The notes under the pieces were generated by a model that was given only the letters and a program-made list of their open reading frames with translations, did no database searches and was not told the origin of the DNA. Below are positions 9,879 to 18,161 of a stretch of DNA of 64,000 nucleotides, piece after piece. Every line of letters begins with the position of its first letter. Position 1 is the stretch's first letter. The stretch is from Arthrobacter sp. MYb227 (GTDB lineage: Bacteria; Actinomycetota; Actinomycetes; Actinomycetales; Micrococcaceae): the NCBI RefSeq assembly GCF_002975435.1, contig NZ_PCPT01000013.1, forward strand, positions 32,697 to 96,696, written 5' to 3'. Position numbers and translations under genes: made by a program.

Positions 9879-11159
9879 GTGAATTTAACATTATTACAAA
9901 TGCTGGTGCTTATAATAATGACAATATTTTTATTTGGCTCAGCACTATTTTCTAAAGTTGGTAATGTACTAAATAAAGTTGTTATTATCAGCGTAGTCTA
10001 CCGAATAGTTATTTTCGCCGATCACTCCGCATTGTTGTCAGTGATGGTTAACTTGGTCGGAATAATTAGTATTATATTTGCTATTTTCCGAACTAATCGT
10101 GAGATTCGGCTTCCGCCTTGGCCGCTACTTGCCTTCTTAATCGTTCCGATTTTCGCAAGCATTGGTTCATCGACAAGCGTAGGGCAGATGTTGGATCGCG
10201 GGCTCGAAAGTGCCTTTCTGATTGCTCTCTCCATCGCCGTTGCTTCCAGTGATAACGTGATCCGAAGATTTGCCAGAAAGCCTGCAGTCTGGTTGCTCTT
10301 CTTCCTATTTATACTTTCTGCAAATGAATTACTGCTGGATGGACAGGCACTCTGGCCGCGTTATGACGGGGTAACTTATAGATTAGAAGCCGTCAATCAT
10401 TTGATTGATGTAATACGCGTTCGCGCAATGGCCTCAACGGGTTATTCCATTACACTTGGAATTGTTGCTGGGATTCTTCTCATTATAGTATGCACCGAGT
10501 GGACAAGAGCTCGAATTTTCTCGATTTTGTTAGCCCTTTGTGCAGGACTATTCGTAGTATTTGCCGCTGGTTCGCGAACAGCGACTATCGGCCTCCTGAT
10601 TGTTCTTCTATTCTGGGTCCTCAAGATGAGGGGTTGGAAGAGGATCGTCTTGGCGCCAATCGTGGCCACAGGTGCGATCGCATTTGTGGCGCCTCGGGGA
10701 ATCAGCTCTCTCAACGCTTTAGGAATTGACGAGAATACCGCCAATTCAGAGTCATTTGCCCACCGAGCAGGTGTTTTGAAGTCAGTCTCTGGCCTCATGC
10801 AGAGGGATATTGGTAATGTCCTATTTGGTGGAGGGGATGGGGCAGCGCGCACAGCTTTCACATCTGGTCTTGTCGCGGGCGTTGAGGGAATCACTGTCTT
10901 TGATAATCAGTATCTGCGCACGCTCGCCGTGAGCGGGATTATTGGATTAGTTCTATTGATAATTACAATAATCAGCCTATTGGTTCGCGGAAACAAATAT
11001 CAGAAATCACTGATCATATTTTTTGCCATTTCGATGACTACTTATGATATTTTTACTTGGACCTCCATTTATGTGCTATTTGTCCTAGTTGCTGCTTCGA
11101 ACTATTCGGGCAAATTGAACCGAGCTCAAATCTCACCAAAAGTAGAAATTCGACCTTAG
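9879..11159 (+). CDS. Wzy-like polysaccharide polymerase (O-antigen ligase/polymerase family)
   Basis: A 426-residue protein made almost entirely of hydrophobic segments (roughly ten to twelve). It has a larger hydrophilic loop after about residue 280 and an RTATIGLLI stretch typical of Wzy/WaaL-type membrane proteins. Such proteins polymerise flipped repeat units outside the membrane. The start is GTG with GAGG at 9868-9871. The base composition is clearly more AT-rich than the flanking chromosome, as is common for polymerase genes acquired by transfer. The call rests on topology and its place between glycosyltransferases and a flippase, because this family has little conserved sequence. Confidence 0.78.
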   Translation: MNLTLLQMLVLIIMTIFLFGSALFSKVGNVLNKVVIISVVYRIVIFADHSALLSVMVNLVGIISIIFAIFRTNREIRLPPWPLLAFLIVPIFASIGSSTSVGQMLDRGLESAFLIALSIAVASSDNVIRRFARKPAVWLLFFLFILSANELLLDGQALWPRYDGVTYRLEAVNHLIDVIRVRAMASTGYSITLGIVAGILLIIVCTEWTRARIFSILLALCAGLFVVFAAGSRTATIGLLIVLLFWVLKMRGWKRIVLAPIVATGAIAFVAPRGISSLNALGIDENTANSESFAHRAGVLKSVSGLMQRDIGNVLFGGGDGAARTAFTSGLVAGVEGITVFDNQYLRTLAVSGIIGLVLLIITIISLLVRGNKYQKSLIIFFAISMTTYDIFTWTSIYVLFVLVAASNYSGKLNRAQISPKVEIRP

Positions 11160-11203
11160 TTCGAAGTCAGCGTACCGTTTACTTCTATGAGAAAGCCTTA
11201 GTA

Positions 11204-12673
11204 TTGTCTCTTCGTAGCACTGCCGCAGGGGCCGCTAAATGGACAGCCCTGTCCACCGTCGTGACGGCTGCCACAAATTTACTAATTTTTGCGTTTTTAG
11301 CTCGCCTTTTAACCCAATCTGAGATGGGCCTCATCGCGATTATGGTAGTCGTGATGGCTCTAGTTGATGTTTTTGTTGGGCTTGGCCTGCCCGCAGCGTT
11401 AATCCATCGCAGGGGAGTGACTTCTCGCCAGGCATCTTCGGTTCACTGGCTAGTCGTTGGCTCTAATAGTGCGTGCGGGTTGCTACTTATTCTGTTGGCT
11501 GGACTGTTGAGTGACTTCTTCAGTCAGCCTGATCTGAAAATGCAGTTGATCGTCGTTGCAGCCGTTTTTGTTATAAATGGTTTTGGACAAATCCCAAAAG
11601 CTTCTTTGGAGAAACGACTACAGTTTGGTCGCGTAGCTTCGGCTGAGATATCGTATGCAGTACTTCAGCTCGTTGCTGCTGTCGCGTTTGCCCACTTTGG
11701 CTTTGGCAGTTGGTCATATGTTTTGGCTTTGGTCCTCTCGTCTGCCGTACGCGTATCTTTATGGGCGTACCTTGGCCGCAGAACATTCAGGCCAAGATTC
11801 GTTTTCGGATGGAGCTCGACCAAACCTTTTCTATCTTTCGGCGTTTATCAAGCGGCAGACGGTTTAGTTAACTATTTGACTAATAATTTTAGTGCTATTG
11901 CACTTGGAAAGATCCTCGGACCAGGCCCGCTGTCCGGTTATACGCTCGCCTACAACGTTGCTGTTCAGTTACCGGCGAAGGTGAATCCTATTATCACGAG
12001 AGTTGCTTTTCCTCTTATGGCTAAGATGCAAGGCGAGCAATCAAGAGTAGTACGCACTTACCTGCAGATTAATAGAATTTGTGCTTTGATCAGCGCTCCA
12101 GTGCTCATCGGTCTTGCGCTAGTATCTGGAGATTTCATGAGTTTCATGTACGGTGAACCTTATCGGTCCTACGAACGTGAATTCGCCATTTTGTGCCTTG
12201 TTGGCCTTTTGCGAGCATACGGAAATCCGCTCGGATCGATGTTGAACGCGACTGGTCGAGTAAAGCTTGGCTTTTCGCTAAACTCAATTCGAGCTTGCCT
12301 CTCGATACCGATCACAATATGGATGACAATCGAATGGGGAAGCCTCGGAGCAGCATTGAGTATGTTGATTTCTGGGCTTCTTGGATTCTGTGTGGGAGCA
12401 ATCTGTTCTAGGGTCGTTCTCAGCGTCAAGTTGAGAACTTACGCCGCTGGACTATTTTGGGCAGTGTTACCTGCTTTGCCGATGGCGGTTTTCCTTGTCG
12501 GTTTTCAGCTGTTCCTGCCAACCAACTTGAGTAATTGGACAAACATTTCCATTCAAGCTGTAGTTGCTTTATTTATTTATTTAATTAGTATCTGGACACT
12601 CTGTAGAGAGCCTTTTATACTATCTGTCAAAAGTAGGATTATAAGAAATGTTTTGGAATTTAAAAGATCATAG
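11204..12673 (+). CDS. Wzx-like lipopolysaccharide/oligosaccharide flippase (MOP superfamily)
   Basis: A 489-residue polytopic membrane protein of the PST/MOP exporter superfamily, starting SLRSTAAGAAKWTALSTVVT, the usual first amphipathic segment. It contains about 12-14 hydrophobic segments, with GFGSWSYVLALV and GPLSGYTLAYNVAVQLPAKV as family-like elements. It should flip the undecaprenyl-linked repeat unit outward for the polymerase. The frame is open from 11057 inside the polymerase gene. TTG 11204 with GAGAAAG eight bases upstream gives the expected N-terminus and clears the preceding stop at 11159. Confidence 0.85.
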   Translation: MSLRSTAAGAAKWTALSTVVTAATNLLIFAFLARLLTQSEMGLIAIMVVVMALVDVFVGLGLPAALIHRRGVTSRQASSVHWLVVGSNSACGLLLILLAGLLSDFFSQPDLKMQLIVVAAVFVINGFGQIPKASLEKRLQFGRVASAEISYAVLQLVAAVAFAHFGFGSWSYVLALVLSSAVRVSLWAYLGRRTFRPRFVFGWSSTKPFLSFGVYQAADGLVNYLTNNFSAIALGKILGPGPLSGYTLAYNVAVQLPAKVNPIITRVAFPLMAKMQGEQSRVVRTYLQINRICALISAPVLIGLALVSGDFMSFMYGEPYRSYEREFAILCLVGLLRAYGNPLGSMLNATGRVKLGFSLNSIRACLSIPITIWMTIEWGSLGAALSMLISGLLGFCVGAICSRVVLSVKLRTYAAGLFWAVLPALPMAVFLVGFQLFLPTNLSNWTNISIQAVVALFIYLISIWTLCREPFILSVKSRIIRNVLEFKRS

Positions 12674-13074
12674 AATTATATTCTGCTAATAAAAGCGTTT
12701 CAATTTATTTATAAGAGAATTAAGGCCTATGGTAGTTCTGATGACGTTGCCTAGCCAGGCCGTTTCATGAGATGATGGTGAGTCGCTGATTTCGTATTTG
12801 GTATGCGATTGCCAAATAGCGTCTGTTGGTAGAGCTATTCCGGTGACCTGGACTCTTCTATGTCTGTCAAACGGCTTCTTGGACCTTTTTCAAATGAACC
12901 GAGGCCGTGAAGATCTTGAAGACGCGTCGGGCCAGATAGCGTTTGACGCAACGTCGGATTTCTTTGTCGGTCTCAGGTATCCGGACATGGCACTGCAGCC
13001 GAATTCCAACTGGGCCGGAATACCGCTGAATATGCTCTGCAAAGTTCCGTCAACGAGCGACTGCCTCGAGATAA
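12674..13074. other. Intergenic, 3' side of IS110 remnant
   Basis: This stretch separates the end of the polysaccharide operon from a decayed IS110 transposase. It is AT-rich near the flippase stop and becomes GC-richer toward the IS. No gene, no strong terminator hairpin and no tRNA were seen. Part of it is probably the noncoding end of the IS110 element. Confidence 0.4.
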
Positions 13075-14178
13075 TTAATCTGAAGGCAGCTTCAATCTGC
13101 TCATTCGAGAATCCGCATAGATCCGGGAAAATTCGTAGTAATTTGATCGAAAATCTCTTACTTTGTACGAATAAATTTTCTCGCGATGTCCAGATCCCTG
13201 GGTCTTCCCTTCGGCGCGACGTTTCTCAACGTAGTTGCAGGTCTCGGTGTCGTGAGTCATCCTGCTGACCGCAGCCATATGCAGGGCACTGTTTAGTCGT
13301 CTGTCCCCGCCCCGATTCAGTCTATGGCGCACCGTATTTCCTGACGACGCGGGGATGGGATTAACACCGGCCAAACTGGCGAAGGCGGCCTCGTTGCGAA
13401 CCCGGCCCTCGTGCGACCATGCCACTAAACATTTCGCTGCGGTCACCGCGCGGAAGCCTTTCTCTTCAAGCAAGGGCGCCGCTTCGCTTACCTTGACCAG
13501 TTCGTCCAGTTTTTGTTCGTTGGACTTCAACTGCTCGCCGAGATCCAAGACGTGGTTGGCAAGGCGGACCGATTCGGAACGGGCGATGCTCGAGGCCAGC
13601 TCTTCCTCGCGTTCCCGCCAGCGGGAGATCTACTGGATCTGAACCGATGTGAGCTTCTTGCGGGCGTCAACTCCGAGGTCGTTACTGCGTACCAAGGCGT
13701 TCAAGGCATTGATTGAACGGGTACGGTCCTTGGACATGGATTCTCTGGCGGTCACCAAGATCCGTAAACCTTGACGGATCCCTTCATGCAGGCGGGGACG
13801 GCGCAGTTTATCCACCGATAACGGCAGCGCAGCCATTGCTATCCGGCGAGCATCTAACACGTCCGATTTGCCGATCCCGCGATTCTTTTTCGCGTCCATG
13901 CGCGGAGCCTCAGCGACGGAGAATCCGTGGGCGGCCACGGTGCCAGCGAGGATCGCTCCGTAGGACGCAGCGCCCTCAATCACCCAGAGAATATCCGCGT
14001 CGGCGTCAGTGCGACGGGCCACCCACTTAATGGCCCGGTTGATGCCAGCAGCGGTGGTCGGGAAAGACTGTGTATCCAATAACGCACCGTTGGTAGCGTC
14101 GAGGATAGCATAGACGTGGTTGCGGGCGTGGGTGTCGACACCCACGACAAATGGGTGGCAATGCGAGACGATAGTCAT
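13075..14178 (-). pseudogene. IS110-family transposase, frameshifted
   Basis: The N-terminal half (14178-13630) begins HPFVVGVDTHARNHVYAILD, the RuvC-like DEDD start, and includes KSDVLDARRIA with the third catalytic Asp. The C-terminal Transposase_20 half (13548-13075) reads KCLVAWSHEG, FASLAGVNPIPASSG and NRGGDRRLNSALHMAA. The halves are in different frames. A further frameshift near 13190 changes the last residues after KRRAEGKT. The element is therefore inactive. It lies directly beside the polysaccharide operon, consistent with IS-mediated gain of that locus. Confidence 0.88.
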
Positions 14179-14580
14179 GGCGGTTCACCGTGCTCTTTCC
14201 AGTTGTGATGGACAGGGTTCTGGCGGCCGTCGCCGGCCGGCACCAGTCCGGGTTAGGGTCACAACGGAACAGCACTGTGAGGGGTCACGCCCGTGAGATA
14301 GCGGCGGACAATCTTCTAATTAAGCTACCGTGGTGGGCCGGACTGGTACCGGCCGACCACCCACAAGAGCAGATGTCCAACTAATGCCACTGTGAAGGGC
14401 AGGTGTGTAAAGAGTCATGTTCTCGGGGTAGACCGACCGGTACTTATCCTGCCAGCTAGTCCCAGACCAGCTACTGACAAGTCTCACAGTGTGTAACCTC
14501 CCTACATCGTGGACACCGAATCGCACCACATCGTAGACAGCCGATCTCATGACTTCGGTTTGTCAGAACAACAGTTCCAA
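14179..14580. other. Noncoding stretch between two decayed IS elements
   Basis: This is upstream of the decayed IS110 transposase on its coding strand, where IS110-group elements usually carry their noncoding bridge RNA. The sequence has several short inverted repeats, but I cannot fold it. No protein-like frame was found. The other end abuts an IS481 remnant. Confidence 0.35.
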
Positions 14581-15095
14581 CTAGCGCCATTTAGCATTCA
14601 GGGTGGTCATAGCGTCCTGCGCATTTTCCAGCTGCTCAAAACAGCGAATGCCGACATCGAATCGAGTCCCATCATCGATGAACTGATAGTTCATCACCTT
14701 CGTGGCGTCCTGATCGAAGAGTCCGTATTCCAAACCATCGATTTGCCAAAGCTCCATGGGATAAGACCGGGCGAAACGTAGCCGTGACTTACGTGGCTGC
14801 GTTCGGGGAGTGCTCTTGGTGACTCCTGCTTTGGAGAGGATCTGTCCAATGGTGGCTACTGATGGTCTTCGGTCACCGAATTCGTCGGTGTCTAGGCTTT
14901 CAATCCAAAAGGATAGTGGACGGTTGTCCCAGCCTGCTTGCGCCAGGTGTTTGGGGATATGCAAGACCGTGGGTTTAGTGCTTCGTGACCTTTAACGACG
15001 CAGCGTTCTTGGACTTTGTAGTACGCGGGCCTGCTGATGCCTAGTTCCTTGCAGAACTGGGAGATACTCAAGGAGTCTGGCAGGCTCGGAGTCAC
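14581..15095 (-). pseudogene. IS481-family transposase remnant, truncated and frameshifted
   Basis: The right part (15095-14892) encodes SLSISQFCKELGISRPAYYK, the N-terminal helix-turn-helix of an IS481-type integrase. After a frameshift near 14950, the frame to 14581 gives GWDNRPLSFW, RPSVATIGQILSKAGV and ELWQIDGLEYGL, where the Asp begins the DDE core. The protein stops after NAKWR, before the second catalytic Asp, so most of the catalytic domain is missing. The first codons (about 15074-15095) coincide with the terminal repeat of the adjacent IS3 element, which suggests the IS3 element inserted into this gene. Confidence 0.82.
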
Positions 15096-16527
15096 TAGGC
15101 GTTTAGTAAGGTAAGTTTTGGTTTAGGTAGGTTGATACCTACCTGGTTGGCCGGCGCTGGGGTGTTGGGGCGTTGTCGGAAGCGTCCGGGGTTCTTTGTG
15201 TAGTAGTCCTGGAGCGCGTGAGCGCGTGTTTTCCAGAGTTCTTTCCATGACCCGTCGTGGACCTGGGCAGGTGAGAACAAGGCGATGCCCGAGTGTTTGT
15301 GTTCGGTGTTGTACCAAGGGACGTAGTCGCCAATATAGTCTCTGGCAGTTTCGACGGTTTTGAAGACTCTGGGGTATCCGGGCCGGTATTTCATTCTCCG
15401 GAACCCTGATTCGCTGAACGGGTTGTCATTACTCACGTAGGGACGGTTGTGCGATAGTTCCACGCCGTGCTCGGTCAGCGCATCACGGAGCAGATGGGAC
15501 TTCATCGCCGGCCCCGAGTCCGCGTGCACTATATCTGGCGCTCCGTGTTCTTTGATGGCGTTTTCAAACATGTCCACGGCCAGATGGTCCGCTTCACGTT
15601 CCTCCACGCGCCATCCAACGATCTGTCGAGAGAAAATATCGATCACCGAATACACTTTGAACGCCTTGTTGCGCCACGGTGAATATACGTCTGTAATGTC
15701 CCACGACCAGATCTGGCACGGTCTGGTGGCTTTCAGCACCGGCTTAGGCCGGGGTTCTTGCTTGTTTTGCCGTTTGGTGGGGATCGTGGGGCGCAGCATT
15801 TGATCTTCAATCTCCGCGGCAATACGCCACCACGTGCGCCGCGATGCCAACATGATCCCGGCATCCCAAACGGTGGCGAAAGAATGATCCACCGAAACGT
15901 TCTCGGCCCATCCCAGCATGATGTATTCCCTGATCCGTTCGCGATCTTGGGGACTGATGCGGCATTCATAGGCACGCTGGGACTGATGCAGCGGGTCTTG
16001 GACGCGTTCACGTGGCTTTTGCCGGTAATGCCAGGTGAAACGCGATACTCCCGCTAAGTCAAGGGCCTGCCGCTGAGATCCGGTGAATTCACGCAGTGAA
16101 TCAATGAGTTGGTTCTCGGTGGCTAGGGATGTTTCGGATCGCGAGTCTGCGGTGTTTCGGGCTCTGACACGTTCAAGTCGTGCAAGAGCCCGATAGCTTT
16201 TCCCAAGGCCGTGTTTGATCCTTCAAGCATGCGGGTACGATCCTTGAGCTGTTCAACTTCTGCCTGGTGATCAGCGATCTCCTGAGCACGTTTCTTTTCA
16301 AACGCGGACAGTTCGCCATAGGTGCGGGTCATGCTCCCATGATCCCTTGGAATCAGGTTCCGGTCGAGATCGCCGGCATAGACCAGCTTCCTCCACTGCG
16401 GCACCCTCCACACCGGCACCTGCTGAGCTTGGACCCAGGCCTTCTTGGTTCCATGCGGTTGCAGATAATACTGGTGCATGAACTCACGGATTTCCTCACG
16501 GGTAAATCCTTGCATCACAACGGACAT
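15095..16527 (-). CDS. IS3-family OrfAB transposase made by -1 frameshifting
   Basis: The orfB frame is open from inside orfA to the TAG at 15095-15097 and encodes the DDE integrase. It shows WSWDITDVYSPWRNKAFKVY (first Asp), HADSGPAMKS (second Asp) and NPFSESGFRRMKYRPGYP (Glu), with 35 residues between the second Asp and the Glu as in the family. Upstream of its first ATG (15919) the frame continues through an HTH_21-like region, with RERVQDPLHQSQRAYECR, to the orfA overlap. OrfB has no start of its own there. Fusion at the slippery heptamer 16198-16204 would give a protein of about 477 residues with the orfA DNA-binding part at the N-terminus. Confidence 0.8.
16123..16527 (-). CDS. IS3-family OrfA, DNA-binding regulator of transposition
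   Basis: A 134-residue protein starting MSVVMQGFTREEIREFMHQY. It has an N-terminal helical DNA-binding region and a predicted leucine-zipper/coiled-coil segment at about residues 75-115 (FEKKRAQEIADHQAEVEQLK). IS3-family OrfA proteins bind the inverted repeats and limit transposition. The end of the gene overlaps orfB in the -1 frame and contains the frameshift signal. Confidence 0.8.
   Translation of the reverse strand: MSVVMQGFTREEIREFMHQYYLQPHGTKKAWVQAQQVPVWRVPQWRKLVYAGDLDRNLIPRDHGSMTRTYGELSAFEKKRAQEIADHQAEVEQLKDRTRMLEGSNTALGKAIGLLHDLNVSEPETPQTRDPKHP
16158..16204 (-). promoter_or_regulatory. -1 programmed ribosomal frameshift signal of the IS3 element
   Basis: On the coding strand, the heptamer G-GGA-AAA (complement of 16198-16204) is in phase with orfA. 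Five bases downstream comes an 8-bp perfect stem, CGGGCTCT pairing with AGAGCCCG (arms 16185-16192 and 16158-16165, loop of 19 bases). Slippage by -1 enters the open orfB frame without a stop. Heptamer, spacer and stem match the standard design of IS3-family frameshift sites. Confidence 0.8.
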
Positions 16528-16733
16528 TGGTGGTCTCCTTCAAGCATTCAAGAAAGAGCCGAGTGGCTCACAACCAGCCTGACTGAGAGGGCAACAGCGT
16601 ATTTGTGATCGCCTGGGCATCGAATAGGCGATCAAGTAACAAATTTTACAAATGCTAAATCGCTATTTATAGTTTGTCCTTGCGCCCGTATCTGACGAGT
16701 AATCCATCCTAAATTTAGGATGTCATCCGTGCA

Positions 16734-17444
16734 CTAAAGTGTCTTCGCGTTCTTGAACGGCCATAACACTAGACTGACGCGACCAACAATCTCTGCTTCA
16801 TCCACAAATCGTGCACATCCGTGGGCAAGAGAACGGTCCAGCCCACGACATTGAGACACCCCATCAGAACTATTACTGCGGTGGTCACCCATCACTAGGA
16901 ACTTCCCTTCGGGAACAACAATCGGTCCAAAACAACGCCTAGACTTCCGATCGCTTTCACAATCCAGCTGTCCCGGGAGAAAAGGTAGATCTTGGAAAAT
17001 GTAGGGCTCTTCTAATAGTTCGCCATTGCGTGTAAGAGTCCCCGTAGTCGGACTACAGCATTCCAACGTATCACCAGGGGAAGCACTAACACGCTTGACC
17101 AGTGGACGCTCATGCGAAGGGCCAATGCCCGTTACATCACCAAAAGTCTTGATCGCCTGTTTTATTAGGGGATCCTCTTTGGTTGCGCCTGCCGCATGCC
17201 ATGAATCCTCACTATTGAACACAACTACGTCATTATTCTGCGGAATGTAATCCGAGGAATTCCAACGATTCACTATGATGCGATCACCAATATTTAGAGT
17301 ATTCTCCATGGAACCGGAAGGAACCTGATAGATCTTTGCGACAAATGTCTGAAAAAGTGAAATGACGATTATTGCGGCCAACAGATTGGCTAGAACAGAG
17401 AACCAAAGAGGTACTCGGTGTTTTGTTGGGCTTGGGGCGGTCAT
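16734..17444 (-). CDS. lepB: Signal peptidase I, cysteine-rich
   Basis: A 236-residue type I signal peptidase with one N-terminal membrane anchor (about 13-37) and the catalytic region outside. The catalytic Ser is S45 in VPSGSM and the general-base Lys is K117 in RPLVKRVSASPGD. Box E reads MGDHRSNSSDG. It cleaves signal peptides of exported proteins. The extracytoplasmic part carries at least six cysteines (LECCSP, LDCES, RRCFG, SQCRG, HGCAR), more than is typical, so disulfide bonds are possible. It is a single gene beside an IS and may be a second, locus-associated paralogue. Confidence 0.93.
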   Translation of the reverse strand: MTAPSPTKHRVPLWFSVLANLLAAIIVISLFQTFVAKIYQVPSGSMENTLNIGDRIIVNRWNSSDYIPQNNDVVVFNSEDSWHAAGATKEDPLIKQAIKTFGDVTGIGPSHERPLVKRVSASPGDTLECCSPTTGTLTRNGELLEEPYIFQDLPFLPGQLDCESDRKSRRCFGPIVVPEGKFLVMGDHRSNSSDGVSQCRGLDRSLAHGCARFVDEAEIVGRVSLVLWPFKNAKTL

Positions 17445-17859
17445 GATTCCAGCCTACTTCCAGATCATCGAGATAGAGAAAGCAATACAACCGATAGAAC
17501 ACGCATAGGTGTTTCCCTACAGGGTTTCCACCTCGAACACGGAACAGGCCTAAGGCTCTTCTCACCGCAGGCTTTTACGTTTAGCGAAAGACAGACGCGT
17601 TGATGTACACCCAATGGAAGACGAAGATAATACTGTTGCTCGCTTCACTATTTGCCAACGAATTTTGGTGAAACTTTAATTTGATTTAGACCCTGAACTT
17701 CCGGGCAAATAATGCAAATTGCCGAGAACGTGCCTAGTAACTATCGATTGCAGTGAAACACTTTTCCATTAGGTGCGGTGAGTCACATGATTTGCGGCTG
17801 ATCATGAAATTATCTGAGTAGGCATGGTACCTACTGCAATGTTAAGTGGAGTCAACAAA
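17445..17859. other. Intergenic, no gene seen
   Basis: This spacer lies between the divergent signal peptidase gene and a small membrane-protein gene. It is AT-rich around 17600-17700. The only firm element is the ribosome binding site of the small gene at 17848-17851. No RNA gene was recognised. Confidence 0.4.
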
Positions 17860-17997
17860 ATGAAAAAGAAGCGTAAGCCCCAAAAAAACCATTACCACCA
17901 AAACGGTCCGAAAATTCCCGTTAAGTGGCAGAACACAATGTTGGCAGTCCTGCTCATACTTGCTATTGGAGCCATCGTTTATGCGCTCTCCAGCTAG
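17860..17997 (+). CDS. 45-residue single-pass membrane microprotein
   Basis: A short open frame starts at ATG 17860 with GGAG at 17848-17851 at ideal spacing and ends at TAG 17995-17997. The product begins MKKKRKPQKNHYHQNGPKIP, a very basic segment, then VKWQNT, and then one hydrophobic helix (about residues 27-43) and a short SS end. The basic N-terminus predicts a cytoplasmic N-terminus anchored by the helix. An in-frame ATG at 17839 would add seven residues. No family is recognised. Coding support comes from the ribosome binding site and the amphipathic design. Confidence 0.65.
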   Translation: MKKKRKPQKNHYHQNGPKIPVKWQNTMLAVLLILAIGAIVYALSS

Positions 17998-18161
17998 CCC
18001 CTGAGCTGCGGCGACCCGTCTTTATCCTGTGGTCAAGGTAAGACTATGAAGTTTGTGCTGTGATGACGCTCAAGAATTCGTAGTTTCGAGAAGAGCTGTC
18101 CTCCACACCACATGTGAGTTCAAGAATCCAGTGCCGCTAGTACCAGGTGAAAATTATGGTG

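Larger units (their letters stand above)
15074..16584 (-). mobile_element. IS3-family insertion sequence, apparently intact
   Basis: An element of about 1.5 kb containing orfA and orfB in overlapping frames on the minus strand. Reading inward from both ends, 15074-15099 and the complement of 16559-16584 match at 19 of 26 positions and are proposed as imperfect terminal inverted repeats. The DDE triad in orfB is complete and the frameshift signal between the ORFs is present, so the element may still move. Exact ends and target duplication are uncertain; no clear direct repeat was established. Confidence 0.7.

Noticed and set aside
12798..13268. 156-codon plus-strand frame
   Set aside because: Overlaps the IS110 transposase remnant on the opposite strand, and the product has no protein-like pattern.
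16608..16634. 8-bp inverted repeat GATCGCCT/AGGCGATC downstream of the signal peptidase gene
   Set aside because: No T-run follows on either strand and the distance from the stop is large, so I do not call a terminator.
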